Source of the DNA: Magnolia sinica | Lineage: Eukaryota > Streptophyta > Magnoliopsida > Magnoliales > Magnoliaceae | NCBI RefSeq assembly: GCF_029962835.1 | Contig: NC_080574.1 | Location: 25,208,001 to 25,272,000 of the forward strand | Reading direction: 5' to 3' | DNA length: 64,000 nucleotides | Shown here: piece after piece, positions 1 through 11,534 of the stretch | Layout: each line of letters begins with the position of its first letter | How positions within the stretch are numbered: the stretch's first letter is position 1 | Notes under the pieces: generated by a model | The model's database searches: none | Told to the model about the DNA's origin: nothing | Seen by the model: only the letters and a program-made list of their open reading frames with translations | Program-made: the position numbers and the translations under genes

Positions 1-1095
1 ATGCTATGATGTACGGCCCACCGTAAAAAGCGTACCGTGAGCAGATGGTTCTAAACACCTCCGTTGTCTGGATGAATCTACAGCATCGTAAAGGAATTTA
101 TTCAATGATCTCTCTTTAGAGCCCAAAATCAAAGGTAAGGATCATCCCTGGATTGTGATTTGGACCACAGTTTATTCATGGCGGTAGAGATGCGGTTTGC
201 CTGGAGCAACTACTACACGGGATCTATGGATTGCGTCTACCCTGCTAGGGGATTGCGTCTACCCTCCTAGGGGCTTTGTAGGGCTCATTGTGCAGGTCGT
301 GTTCACATTCGTCCATTTATTTTCTAGATCATTTTAAGGGTTGTGTATGAATTCCACAAATTGATTTTGTCTAACCATGAGAACTTCATTCGCAAAGTAA
401 TAATTTAGCTAATTATTTTACTAAAGTTCTTAATTAAGACAGCATGTATATAGATCAAAGTTTCATTGATGATAGAAAATTTAACGCAAAGTTAGAAAAT
501 CTTTAAAGCTTATGTTCAATGGGTAAAACCAAATCACTAATATGTGGAAAACTTTGACACTAAAATTATAAATAACCTCATTCGGGATGTATTGACGTGG
601 GTGTGTACTAACAAGCTAACCCAAAAAAAAACCCTCATCCAGGATGAAGAGTGTTGATCGTTACAATTAGAGAGTTGAGTTTTGAAACTCTTAACAAAAT
701 TTAGTCTATAAGCTAAGTGTTTTAAGTAGTAACAGAAACACTTGAATAATTTCACTTATATAAATGTAGAAGTCATGCCGTTTCTTATGGGACTTAAAGT
801 TTTCTCATGATCATTCATGAAACAAGATAAGCACATGTCCATTAAAAGTGTTAAGCGAGTAATATGAGGTAACTCACATAATGCATATGCTATTATGTGT
901 ATGGTATATCTTCAATTGTGTTATTTAGGAATAACTGGTTCAAAGTTGTGGCTATTAGGAATTTCGACAAAATTTTAAAATACTTACACTAAGAAAATAT
1001 TCAAATCGTAAGATATTTTTCTTTATGCATAAGAGTTGTCTTTTATCTTTAGCAGAATTTTTCTACTAGTTATTTTAATAATCTAAGTGGGGGAT
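1..1095 (+). mobile_element. Degenerate internal 3' part of a copia-type element (uncertain left edge)
   Basis: AT-rich sequence with no coding potential leads into a polypurine tract and LTR start at about 1085-1096, so at least its right part is the 3' internal end of a Ty1-copia-like retroelement. No protein domain can be recognised and the left edge cannot be placed. It is an old fossil. A small SINE lies inside it at 576-646. Confidence 0.4.
576..646 (+). mobile_element. 5'-truncated tRNA-derived SINE with target duplication
   Basis: A 43-bp SINE tail (590-632) carries the family's 3' motif GTGTACTAACAAGCTAACCC followed by an A-run. It is flanked by near-identical 14-bp direct repeats, CCTCATTCGGGATG at 576-589 and CCTCATCCAGGATG at 633-646. 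A poly-A tail, 5' truncation and a target duplication are what LINE-mediated insertion leaves. Longer copies of the family lie near 29.1, 49.6 and 55.8 kb. Confidence 0.65.
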
Positions 1096-2079
1096 TGTTG
1101 AAATTTTTGGTTTAAAAATAAATAAAATTTGAAAATTTCATTCTCTCCAAAATAATTTTTGAAAAATCAAAGGAAAAGCAGACTTTCTTTAGTCCTACAT
1201 TGGATAGAGTGTGAGAAAAATTATTGTTTATAAGTTATTGAGAAAGGGAGGATGAGATGCTTAGTTTGCGCATTCTAATGCGTAGCACTGGAACGCATGT
1301 GCGTTAGGGCTTGGGCATAGGCATGGGGGTGGGCAATGTGGCTGTATTGGCGTCAGATGACGCGCTTTGCACTTCACACGTGGTAATTGCTCCCTCACGA
1401 TCTTACGCTAACCGTCGCGAGACATTGCGAGAAGAGAAGTGTGAGATGGTCTGGGTTTTATAGGCCACTAGAAACAGTCGGATCAATGGATCCAAAATCA
1501 TTGACCATTATGAGAATGTCTAGTAGTCTTAATAGCCAAAACAGTTCGAAAATGGATGGGCCTTGATGATCCAGTGGTCAGATCATTAATCCAGCAATCT
1601 GAAATGTTTGGAAATTAGTGCCAACGGTCATAAACGTTTCACAAACGTTCTAAACTATTGATGACCACCTAGCAATGGTCCACACCTCAGATGCTATATA
1701 AACTAATCCATCTAGGTCTAAAATCATCCAAGTCTAATATATTTAATCAGAATCTGATCCGATCTCTTTAAACATTTTTCTTTTTAAGAAATTGCCAAGT
1801 AGTTAGAACATTGTTTGAGTCATTTAATTTAACCACTCAACAAATCTGCAAGAAGACAAACGACGTTAACCAAGTTCCCAAGTAAATCCCTTCGTGATTG
1901 TTGCATGTGGGATCTTAACGAGAAGAATTATCTCATCTTGGAAGCAATTCGCCTGTAACCCATCAGCAATCGAGAAGGGGGCGAATCAAGCTTTAAGGAC
2001 ATCGTATTCATACTTGATTCAGCTTGATGTTAATTTTAATATTTTTTGTTTTCGATTTTTCAATCTAATTTTTCCAAGA
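1085..2079 (+). mobile_element. Polypurine tract and 3' LTR of a copia-type retroelement
   Basis: AAGTGGGGGA at 1085-1094 is the polypurine tract typical of Ty1-copia elements, followed directly by TGTTGAAATTTTTGG, a classic copia LTR start, at 1096. A TATA-like GCTATATAAA lies near 1691. The right end is placed at TTTCCAAGA (about 2079), the degenerate inverted complement of the start, giving an LTR of roughly 980 bp. It is a fossil end with no coding frame. The right edge is uncertain by tens of bases. Confidence 0.6.
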
Positions 2080-2219
2080 ATGTGTATGCACAATCAACTT
2101 TTACAATTAGATGTACAATCCCATGTTAGTCCCGAGAATTTAAAAAAACCTAAGCTAACTTGTGATTCAAGTATGCCATGCCAAAGGAAACACTTGAGAG
2201 AGAGACATAAGCCCTCAAT

Positions 2220-2680
2220 TTTTACAGGCCCACCATAAAGATTACATGAAATCCACTCTAACTATTGTATTCCAAATCAAAATGTAGGCTAGGGACAAAA
2301 AATAAAATAAAATCAAACCCCATCCTTTACTTAAGTGGGATACACCAAGTGAAAAAGTGTAAAGGATAAGCATTGTCCTATACATTGTTTCTAATTGTGT
2401 GGTTCACGTGAAGCATGAGTGGGACTGATTTTTAACTTTAGGCTAGCATAAGATGGCACACAAGGCAATTGAAATGGATTTCATATACATATCTCTATGG
2501 GCCCACCCAAGCAGCCTACCCCTTGCTCTCACCACCTCCGTTGACAAAACTAATAAAAAGGTCGTCGATTGATAACTAGTTAAATTAATGGGGGTATCTT
2601 ATTGAAAATCTTTTTGAAAAAGGTACTAGGATGTAAATTTTGAATCATTTATAAGATTCCCTGTATAAAAATATATTATA
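2220..2680. repeat. Copy of the second MITE-like family (GGCCCACCATRATGATTATATGAAATCC type)
   Basis: The segment resembles the units that fill 60.7-63.5 kb: a GGCCCACCAT block, 'ATGAAATCCACTC', 'TACATTGTTTC', and an AT-rich end containing 'GAAAAAGGTACTAGGATGTAAA'. No target duplication was identified, so it is called a repeat. Confidence 0.5.
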
Positions 2681-2728
2681 CATGCATATGGAATTATAAC
2701 AGTAGGGGATTTTTAGTAGTAAATTTCC

Positions 2729-2731
<3 letters not shown>

Positions 2732-2770
<39 letters not shown>
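2732..2770. repeat. (TA)n microsatellite, left flank of MITE
   Basis: About 39 bp of pure TA repeat directly abut the left end of the MITE at 2771. Confidence 0.9.
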
Positions 2771-2772
<2 letters not shown>

Positions 2773-3317
2773 AAAAGGTACTATGCGCTCGACCTCACAA
2801 GACCGTCCCATGAGGTCGAGTTGTGTGGGCTCAACCATGATGCGTTTCGAACATCTACCCCATCAGTCAGATGGACCATTCCATCATGGGCCTAGGTCTC
2901 AAAAATCAAGTCAATCTGTAATTTGTATGGGCCACACCACATATAGAAGTGGGGAGGGGTCGTGCACCATTAAAACATTCATAATCATTTTTTGGGCCCA
3001 CCGACATGCGGTTTGCAAATCCAGCCCATCCATTATGTGTGTCCCACTTGGATGAGGGTTTAGAGGAAGTTTCAGCAGCATTAAAAACTCAGGTGGGCCC
3101 CACCAAGTGCTTTTATATGTTTTTGTCATGTCTTCACATGATTTTAGATGGTATGACCCACCTGAGTTCCGTATACGGCTGATTTTTGGGATATCCCATA
3201 ATTTAGAGGGGACCCATCAAATGCACGATGTTGATGGTCGACACGCATTATGGTGGGGCCCACACAGCTTGACCTCACGGGAGCTTATCGTGAGGTCAAG
3301 CGCATGGTACCTTTTTC

Positions 3318-3319
<2 letters not shown>
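2771..3319. mobile_element. Fold-back MITE flanked on both sides by (TA)n
   Basis: The left end GGAAAAGGTACTATGCGCTC and the reverse complement of the right end (GGGAAAAAGGTACCATGCGC) match, and the similarity continues inward through a 'GACCTCAC...TGAGGTC' hairpin to GTGTGGGCYC. Both ends abut TA microsatellites (2732-2770 and 3320-3365). This arrangement is known from the rice Micron MITEs. A second, rearranged copy lies at 50553-51532. It has no coding capacity. Confidence 0.8.

Positions 3320-3365
<46 letters not shown>
3320..3365. repeat. (TA)n microsatellite, right flank of MITE
   Basis: About 46 bp of TA repeat follow the right terminus of the MITE directly. Confidence 0.9.
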
Positions 3366-3369
<4 letters not shown>

Positions 3370-3385
3370 TGCTTTGATAAATTTA

Positions 3386-3508
3386 GGGTGCATTTGGTGG
3401 CATCACTAAAAGCAACTTCGGGTAGCTACTCTTACAAAATAGAAGCTATTGTTAAGCTTAGAATGACTTTTATTTGAAACTAGAAGCCCCTACCAAATGC
3501 ACCCAAGC
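3386..3508. mobile_element. Short MITE with GGGTGCATTTGG termini
   Basis: GGGTGCATTTGGTGGCA on the left and TACCAAATGCACCC on the right are inverted repeats about 120 bp apart. The layout matches small Tourist/hAT-like plant MITEs with GGGNNTGTTTGG ends. Similar short elements lie at 35888-35998 and 41125-41212. The target duplication is not clear. The rest of 3510-4370 is AT-rich with no recognised gene. Confidence 0.6.
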
Positions 3509-4373
3509 TTTTTAAGGAGTGAAATGACTAAAACGCCTGCATCTATGACTTCCTAAGCGGTGTGAATATCTGATTCAACCTCACCAACAAGTGCACCCTT
3601 TATGTTCTCACTAAACAAAACTCAGGCCAACCCAAGGAGGGCTTTAAAGTTAAACTAGTTAAGGCCAATATATTCAGAATTATTATGGAACTTTTGTGGT
3701 AAAAATCTCAACAATAAAAGCTAAAGACTAAACACAATGTTGAAATAGATTGGGGCTGTTTGGTTGTCCAATTTCCTATGAAATGTAAATAAATAAGTTA
3801 TTATTATCATTTCCAAGTGTTTGTTTATTATGGTTCGTAAATCGAGAGTCAAATACACTTATGAAAGAAGTAAATTTTAATCATTTAATTTTTACATTAA
3901 AAAATCTTCATTGTAGTCAAATGAAACTGTTAAATCACTTAATTTTGAGAGTAAATAGTCATTACCTATTTAAAACCATAGAAAATGAAATGAGCCCCGA
4001 GTATCTTTCCATTTACCTGGAAATCCAAACCTTATATCTGGTGGGGCCCTATGTTAGATAGCCTTAGCTACAAAAACAAACATTTTGGCTGAATTATCTA
4101 AGCTATTCAATCAATATGCTTTTCTCTCGTGAATATGGATTATTGAGCCTTTTTAGTTTTACATTCATTTGAAGGCCATATATAGGTAGGACAGCTATTT
4201 TGCCCTTTTCGTGTGATCCCTTTTTCCAGCACAGATCATCCAAGTAAGGCCCACCAAATGGATTATTTGGATTCAAATGCATATTTTTGCACACCCCAAA
4301 ACAGCAAAAAGGCTATAACAACAAGAGATAAAACTTACACTTTAAAAGATCAGTTAGCTCTGTAACTCCTTGT

Positions 4374-4836
4374 AGAAAATAGCTTATTCTACAAGTTTTG
4401 TTCGTGGTGCCAAAGTGACATCCAACCCGTCTATTGGGGTTGCGCCATGATTGGAAGCTCGAAAATCAGCCTAATCCAACCATTAAGTGAGATAACAAAT
4501 ATATTTGGAGTTTTTTGGACGTTTGCCCGTTGTTATCCATGATGTGTGGGCCACTAATGATTATATAGGCTTCATTTTTAGGCATGTCATTTTCATGGTA
4601 CGCTCACGTAATGCATCAGGTTGGATGGCATATACATAACACAGTGACTCCTACAATAAAAAACAACGGACAACAATCCAAAAACTTTCAAATTCATGTG
4701 GTGGCCCAGGTAATGGTCGGATCAGTCTGATTTTTTTTGGGTATCCAATTTTCCCGGTGGAGACGCTGCTGGACAGGTTGGATGTCATACACACATCCTG
4801 TTGGGCCCCATGCACTACACCTGTAAAATAAGCTTA
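4374..4836. mobile_element. MITE with AGCTTATTCTAC termini
   Basis: The left end reads TAGAAAATAGCTTATTCTAC and continues to 'GACATCCAACC'. The reverse complement of the right end reads TAGAATAAGCTTATTTTAC and continues to 'GACATCCAACC', giving terminal inverted repeats of about 60 bp with indels. The outer edges are approximate. From here to 5157 there is only AT-rich non-coding sequence. Confidence 0.55.
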
Positions 4837-5157
4837 TTCTATATATATATAAATTATAAAGGAACGGCCTCAAATTCCCCATAAAATGTAATATTGATAT
4901 ATTATGTTGATTGAAGCATGGCCCACCTTTCCCACAGATTATCTGGATTTTCTTGGTTTTATGCAACCAACCAATCACAGAAAAAATTCATTAAAAGAAA
5001 AACAAATACAACTATAAATATGAAGCTACAAAAACATCCAATCATGTGTACAAGGCCTTTTATTAGCAAACATAATCCAATTTTTGTCAACCATACTCAT
5101 ACATAAGGCCACATACAAGAAACTGTAACTTAATTAAATTCCTAACTAGAGCATTTG

Positions 5158-5694
5158 TCAGTAATTATAATAGTAATCCCAAAGAGATTCTTGTTGCACA
5201 TCTTCCATGTTAGTACTCATTTCATCAAATACAAAATGAGGAGGTGACATCAACAATGCTTCAGCCAACTCAATCCACATTTTTGGTGACTCCAACGGCG
5301 GCAACTCGCTGAGTTGACTCGCCATAACCCCAGCTGTTGAAGGATGATCGCATACGCTACTAGGAATAATGACCGGATTCCTCAATAGCGAGACCGCTTC
5401 CATAACAGCTGACCGGATATCCTTTGGGTCGGACCGTGTTGGCCGTGGAAGCCGGTCTGCAAACTCGGGGAAATTGAGCCGTGCGCTGTGGCCCCTCAAA
5501 TGCAACGCGGCTACATCGTAGGCCGTTGCTGCCATCTGTGGAGTTTCAAAGCTTCCCAGCCAGATTCTCGACTTCTTCCCGGGCTCACGGATTTCAGAGA
5601 CCCACTTTCCCCACTTCCTCTTACGGACCCCACGGTACTTCTCGGTCGTGACCAGGGTCCGGTCTACGTCTTCACCTGTGTGGCACTGGTCCAT
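5158..5694 (-). CDS. DREB-type AP2/ERF transcription factor
   Basis: An intronless 178-residue nuclear DNA-binding protein. One AP2 domain spans about residues 20-77. It begins [12 protein letters not shown], contains [19 protein letters not shown] and ends ARLNFPE. Valine and glutamate at the two positions that separate DREB from ERF subfamilies (V14 and E19 of the domain) place it in the DREB branch, whose members bind DRE/GCC-like promoter elements, often in stress or growth responses. The region after the domain (DRLPRP...DIRSAVMEA) and the acidic, tyrosine-rich C-terminus ([10 protein letters not shown]) resemble the A-4/A-5 groups, and I cannot separate these by eye. There is no EAR repression motif. 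An in-frame upstream ATG at 5779-5781 would add 29 basic residues, but it lies at the TATA box (5784-5791) and so upstream of the expected transcript start. The ATG at 5692-5694 is therefore preferred. Confidence 0.93.
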   Translation of the reverse strand: MDQCHTGEDVDRTLVTTEKYRGVRKRKWGKWVSEIREPGKKSRIWLGSFETPQMAATAYDVAALHLRGHSARLNFPEFADRLPRPTRSDPKDIRSAVMEAVSLLRNPVIIPSSVCDHPSTAGVMASQLSELPPLESPKMWIELAEALLMSPPHFVFDEMSTNMEDVQQESLWDYYYNY

Positions 5695-5783
5695 GTGTAT
5701 GAAACTAGGGTTTTTTTTTTTTTTTGGGAGGCGGGGGGTTGGGTGTGGAAGTTTGAGTCGGGGAGAGTGGGATTGGATCATGG

Positions 5784-5791
5784 TTTATATA
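5784..5791 (-). promoter_or_regulatory. TATA box of the ERF gene
   Basis: On the minus strand the sequence reads CTATATAAACC. A start site about 30 bp downstream (near 5755) would give a 5'UTR of about 60 nt to the ATG at 5694 and would exclude the more upstream in-frame ATG. Confidence 0.6.
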
Positions 5792-5799
5792 GAGGTGGT

Positions 5800-7890
5800 T
5801 GTAGGGGAGTGATGAGGGAAGATTCGAGGCAGCTACGTAAGTGGAACTGACGTGTACAGAAGAAATGTACGTGTAACATATATGTAACAAAGATGAATGG
5901 AGTTATCATACAAGATCGGTTATGGACAAAGAGGGTTTGCTATTTTAAGCCTGGGGTGGCGCTTGTGTTAGAAACAGCTGGGTTTTGCTGGGATGGTCTT
6001 TTCCATTAACTGCTCCTGTCAAGGTGGAATCTACGAGTTTAAATGCTTGTATCAGGTTTACGCGTCTACCGGTTGTCGCCGGTTGACTGTGACCTGATTT
6101 ATTTACGTACACTTGTTGTTGAAATAGGGTGCATCTCGTGAGCTCGTTGGCCCATGTTGATGTTTTTGTTTCATCCCCTACATCTATCGCTTTCTGAATG
6201 TCATTTGAGAGTTTTTTTTTTTTTTTTATATTATTAACTTATATTACAGTCATATGGGCCACACAACAGGGAATAGATGGGATGGGGATGATAGCCGTAG
6301 GAATTTTCCTGGGGCTCGATGTGTTGTTTATCTTCCATCCAAACCGTTCATCATGGTAAACACTCATGGATGAAGAGATTCAAAAAAAAAATTTAATTTG
6401 ATAAATAACACGAGAAGGCTACATGGAGCTATTTTGTGATTTCAGTCGTGATTTTACGTTGTTCCCATTGTGTGGTCAAGGACTTCTGGATCTATATTAT
6501 TTTTTCTTCTTTAAGGTAAGATGAGATGAAACGAATATTTAACGGAGTGGATTTCATATATACCTAGAGGTGGGCCACCTAGAGCTCTGGCGTTGAACGC
6601 GCTTTCGACAACAGGTCTTATGGAGGGTTCAGTGCCGATTGACCGTACCAAGAACACGCTGAGTCCGTACCATTTGTAACTATTCTCATTTGAAGAGATG
6701 ATATTTATGTGAGTAGAGTATGAAGAGCCAATCCAAACCGTCAAATTAGTGGGGCCCATTGTAGAAGGGAAGATCTCAGAATTGGAATTGATTGAATAAT
6801 ACCACGTACCTATTAGTCGAAGCTTGATCGTTGAATCTTGATGGTTGGCTATTTTCAGTTAAACCAAGTTTACCTGTTATGACCAGTCTTTCAGTGCGGT
6901 TTCTGATTTGTAACTCGGAGGTGGGGCCTATGGTTTGGACGGTTCCGATTGAGACGTGTGCATGCAACCGGTATGGTTGTCGTTTACATCACATGGATTC
7001 GCATGTTCTGCGAAATATATTCCCGTCGTTCTCTATAAGAGTTGTTTGATACAGCTGACTGAGTATACCTATCCATATACATGCATATAGCCACGGTAGA
7101 TTTGGCATAGGTAGAAATAGATTTCAACCGTCCAAACCGTGGCCAATACTACATATCTTACATCGCAGGAAGAATCAGATGAGAAAATAATCCTAGCATC
7201 CGATTGATTCTTGATCAATTTGGATTCTTGATCACCGTTCATTTTAAAATGGATTGACGGTCACCAACCGGGCAATTATCGTTAGGGGTCAGTGTTATTT
7301 GTATTTGCCGCTCCGTAGACGGTTCGCACAATTTGGACGGTTTGGATTGAGGTAAATGTGGTGTGTGGTCCCCACAATTAGTTAAACTCTGGCCATTGGT
7401 CCCCTGTACACATGGCATACGTGCATGCCAATCCAAACCATCAATTTTTTGGGCCAGATTATGTATTTAAAGGGGAATAAAGCTCACACTGACAGGAAGA
7501 TCCTGATCATCCAGTTGCCATCTACCGCTAAAATAAAAGTGATTAATAGATGAAATTTAATGAGCGTAGGATGGTTAGGATCATCATGTTGGACGCGAAT
7601 TTCTTGCTACTTTTGCAGAGGCCTGGGCAACGAAAATCTCTGTGGGGCATACATATGTGCGACATCCAGTCCGTCCATTATTTATGTTAGCCCCTGTTAG
7701 GATTTGATCCCAAAAATCAACCTGGTTCAAAACTCAAGTGGTCTACACCACCGGGAGCATTGGGGATGGTAAGGTGAGTCCCACCAGGATGTAGGGAAAA
7801 ACCAACTATCATCTTCGTCCCAATCTTCAGCCTACCCAAGATGGTACCGTACCATCCCCACTTTTCTCTGTGGTCTGGCTCACTTAAGTT
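5800..7890. other. Gene-free sequence upstream of the ERF gene
   Basis: No credible coding region, RNA gene or well-delimited repeat is visible. It contains scattered GTGGGCC motifs, a T-run near 6212-6227 and short ORFs with no family resemblance. The first several hundred bases are presumably the ERF promoter. Confidence 0.5.
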
Positions 7891-7896
7891 TTAGAT

Positions 7897-8294
7897 TGAA
7901 GTGGATCGGGTGATCACCCCAACACCACCCTATTAGATGGTATTGGGTGATGTGGGCCCACCGTGATGTGTGTTTTATATCCATTCCGTGTAACTGTTTT
8001 GCCGCTCACTTTAGGTTATGGGCCCAAAATAAAAAAGTAAATCAAAGTTCAGGTGTACAACACCATATGAAATAGAGAAATGAAGTAGATGAAAGTTCAA
8101 GTGTACAGCACCACAGGAAACAGTGTTTATTTAATGCCAACCCCAACCATTAAAAACTTCCTAGGACATTCCTTAAAATGAGCCGACAAAACATATGGAT
8201 AACTGGGATAAAACACGTGCATCATGGTGGGCCCACAGTGCCCACCACTACCACTTAGCTGAGCGGTGTTGGGGTCACCACCCAATCCGCTTCC
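7897..8294. mobile_element. Mutator-like MITE copy
   Basis: The left end GAAGTGGATCGGGTGATCAC and the reverse complement of the right end GGAAGCGGATTGGGTGGTGA match and continue inward as CCCCAACACC to GTGGGCCCACC. The interior has the family hallmarks (GTGATGTGTGTTTTAT, ACACGTGCATCATGGTGGG). No clean 9-bp duplication was found. Confidence 0.65.
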
Positions 8295-8375
8295 ATTATT
8301 TTTTTGGCTCAGGTCTAGAGTGGATGGACGCGATTTGGCTGGTGACCGCAACACTGGCCAGCTAGTTGGTGTCTA

Positions 8376-9130
8376 AGCTTTGTGGCCCATCATGATGTGT
8401 TTCATCACGCTGTCCATTCATTTTGCTAATTCATTTTAGCATATTTAAAACTCAAGTGGAACGGGATTGAACGTCGATAGTCGAAAACTTGGTAAGGCCC
8501 ACTGCAAAGCCTATTTGCCATCCAACAGTTCATAAAGTTACATAACCCTTGACAAGGAAAATTACAAATATCAGCGAATTGAAAATTTCTATAGAGCCTG
8601 AGAGGTTTTCAATGGTAGGCATTTAATCTCTACCAGTTTATGTGGTGTGGTCCACCTAAGCTTTCGATCTGTTTTTTTTTTTTTTCGCCAAATGCATGTG
8701 CCCCGGTCATAGGAACATCCATTAGTAGAAAGCTACTTGCAGCCCAATTGATGCCTGTGACAAAGTTATCGTACCTTACTTTTGGCCATTTATGTAATAC
8801 TCAATTAGGAAATGAACCAATACAAATGGAAAATGTGGTTAGGGAAATTAGTACCCTTGAAATTTCACTGATGTTGACAGTGATGTTTACATGCCATCCA
8901 TACCGTTAATAACTTTATTCCTACTTGGATAAACTGAAAACACAAATTTTAGCATGATTCAAAACTTCTGCGGCTCATGAATATTTCAACTATGGAAGTT
9001 TAATTATCATGTTTTCGTCCCACTTGAGCATTGGATAAAGTTCATTTTTGGCATCATATTTCAAAATAAATTCAAAAACGGATGGATCGGGGAGGATTTC
9101 TTACAAACATTACAGTGGACCCCACCTGAG
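8376..9130. repeat. Fragmented copies of the GGGCCCACC MITE family
   Basis: Two partial family segments (about 8376-8670 and 8895-9130) flank sequence containing a T-run at 8673-8685 with no coding potential. Family phrases include GTGGTGTGGTCCACCTAAGC, AAAACTTCTGCGG and AGTGGACCCCACCTGAG. No complete termini were found. Confidence 0.5.
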
Positions 9131-9138
9131 TTGCCAGC

Positions 9139-9696
9139 GCGAGCCACGGAAACGGATTGGCTACTCCCCCTGCCACTAGCCCCGTGGCTGATGGTCGGTG
9201 CTCTGTGGGCACCACCATGATGTATGTGTTTCATCCATTCCTTTCATCCAGTTTTAAAGATTATTTTAGTGCTTAATCCCAAAAATGAGAGAGATATAAA
9301 TCTCAGGTGGACCACACGACATGAAAACAAATAGTTATTGTATATCTACCATTAAAATCCTCCTAAGGCCTACTGCACTGTTTATTTGACATCCAATCTG
9401 TTGATTAGGTCGTACAGGCCCAGATGAAGGGAAAAAACAAAAATTAGCTTGATCCAAAACTTTTATAGCCCCCAAAATGTTTTTAATGGTCAATACTCAT
9501 TCAAAACCGTTTCCTGTAATGTGGTCCACTTGAGATTGATATATACCTCATCTTTGGTCTCATAACTTAAAATGATCTTTAAAAATACATGGACAGCATG
9601 GATGAAACATGTACATCATGGTGGGGCCCACAGAGCACCGACCACCAGCCATTGGCTGGTGTCAGGAGGAGTAGCCAATCCGTTTCCGCGAACCAC
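9139..9696. mobile_element. Mutator-like MITE with 9-bp target duplication
   Basis: The element at 9148-9687 (540 bp) has long terminal inverted repeats. GGAAACGGATTGGCTACTCC on the left matches the reverse complement of GGAGTAGCCAATCCGTTTCC on the right, continuing through the GTCGGTGCTCTGTGGGC block. It is flanked by GCGAGCCAC (9139-9147) and GCGAACCAC (9688-9696), a 9-bp duplication with one mismatch. A duplication of 9 bp is the signature of the Mutator superfamily. There is no coding region, so this is a non-autonomous element, and its two halves can fold into a hairpin. Confidence 0.85.
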
Positions 9697-9699
9697 AGC

Positions 9700-10560
9700 G
9701 CTTTGTTGTACGGGCTTCCCGCAACAGTTATCGTGTGAAATTCGCGACCTAGAATAGGACCCGGTCCAAAGTGGCTCCCGCGAATGGGAAAGTCTGGATT
9801 GGCGTGCAGGTACTCGCGTGTAGGGTGGATGAGTTGCCACAAGTTTATAAGACAAAACTGTTGGTAATTGCATATAGCGTCGCCCATAACGAAGAAAGAA
9901 AGAGTCGCTGTGGCATTTCAGTACATCTGTCGCATCGTCCACATTCGTCAGGGTGATCGAACTTTTACATCTAACGTCAGCCAGATATTCATTGCAATAC
10001 GGAAGGGATTACGTATGGTCAAAGTCAAGGTCAAGTCAGATCCAACGGCTACGACTTTCCAAGCACCTGCCTATCTTTTGCGTTCACACGTACTGTAGCA
10101 AATTTTTTATTATAGCTAAATCGGGAGTTACTTGATACGCAGGCATTCAGAATTTTCCAATTAGCATACGTTAACACGAAATAAACTCACCAAATTGTCT
10201 GATTGAACAATCCTAATCTATGATTCTGAAATAGGATTGTCATATAGTTTTCATTTTAACCGTCCATTAAGTGGGACCCACAATTTAGGCCTGTCCACTT
10301 CAGTTGGTTCTGCGGTTTCCAGTGCATGCATATATCATCCATTAAATTCACACCGGAGTATTGGAATTTAGTAAATAAGTTTTCATAGATTGGGTGCTGT
10401 TGTCGTCTGTAGTGAGCTTTTGAGGGCCAGGATTTGATTTGATTGGATAAGAGACTGCTGTTCAAAGTATATTTTAACTTTATTTGGTTGAATATTTGAG
10501 TAGGCTCCATCTCTATACGATAGTACATTGCCTAATCAAATCCTACTACTTGGCTTTTAT
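9700..10560. other. Gene-free sequence
   Basis: I see short unassigned ORFs only, with no recognisable domain, RNA gene or repeat with clear ends. Confidence 0.45.
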
Positions 10561-10569
10561 TGGGAACTC

Positions 10570-11050
10570 CAACTCTAAGGGTCTGTTTGGACCGTGGAAT
10601 AAAATGGTATTGAATACTATCAAATAGGATTAACATTATTATTGCATAATAATTGCATACCAATACTTAAGCTATCTAATTCTATATTTGGGATAAAATT
10701 TTTGCTATGGGAAAACATCAGAATAAGTAAAATTATATTTGGTGGACCATACAATTGTAATTAACGAACCAAATTCACAATAAATATTGTTCATGGGTGC
10801 ACATATAACTAGAGTATCACTGGTAAACTGTGTATATGGATGGATGACATGGATACATGCATGCATCAATGTGAGATCCATGTGTAATAGATTTTAAAAT
10901 CCACAAAAATCCCAAGTGGACCAAATGCAATTCCATCCTACTTAATCCCAACCTTTCACATCCTCTCCAAATGTTAAAATGTTAGATTGGTGGAACGAAA
11001 TGCAATTCCACCCTGACTAATCCCATGTAATACTGCCAAATGCCCCCCGA
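10570..11050. repeat. Possible MITE with GGGTCTGTTTGG / CCAAATGCCCC termini
   Basis: AGGGTCTGTTTGGACC on the left and GCCAAATGCCCCCC on the right are weakly inverted and typical of plant Tourist/hAT MITE ends. The interior is AT-rich with 'TGGAATAAAATGG' and 'GGGATTAG'-like segments. A (CT)5 run with TATA-like sequence at about 11138-11158 follows. Boundaries are uncertain. Confidence 0.35.
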
Positions 11051-11209
11051 TATTTTCTGGTAGGTAAAGGTACACAGATTGGTAGGGGCCTCACAGCGGT
11101 CCACGTTTGTGTTTTATCTTGCCGCCTGCCCGCCGTCTCTCTCTCTCTATGTATATAGATTGATATTCTTGATGCATGAGATAAAAAAGATACATGTCTA
11201 GGGCTCAAA

Positions 11210-11530
11210 GTGGGGCCACACTACAAGTAGTGGTGATAAAGACACCCACTTTTAAAGCCTTACTAGGGCCACTGTGATATAATTATTTGTGATTGATCCT
11301 GTTAATAAGGTCACAGAGCCCTTATGGAAAAAATATAAATATTAGCTTGATTAAAACTTATGAAGCTCCCGAAGTTTTTAACGGTAGGTGTTCTATTCCC
11401 ACTGTGTGGTCCATTTGGGTCTTGGATACATCTCAAAATTTAGCCTCATAATTTAAAAATGATCTTACAAAATAGATGGACGGCCTGGATAAAACACAAA
11501 CTACGGTGGGCCTACATTGACCCTGCTTGG
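11210..11530. repeat. Partial GGGCCCACC-family MITE
   Basis: The interior hallmarks of the family are present (AGCTTGATTAAAACTTATG, GTGTGGTCCATTTGGG, GATGGACGGCCTGGATAAAA, ACGGTGGGCC). Only one end is visible. Confidence 0.55.
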
Positions 11531-11534
11531 ACCG

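Noticed and set aside
2783-3477. Open frames of 75-100 residues in the TA-flanked MITE
   Set aside because: They read through inverted repeats and the (TA)n run (runs of Tyr-Ile) and are not genes.
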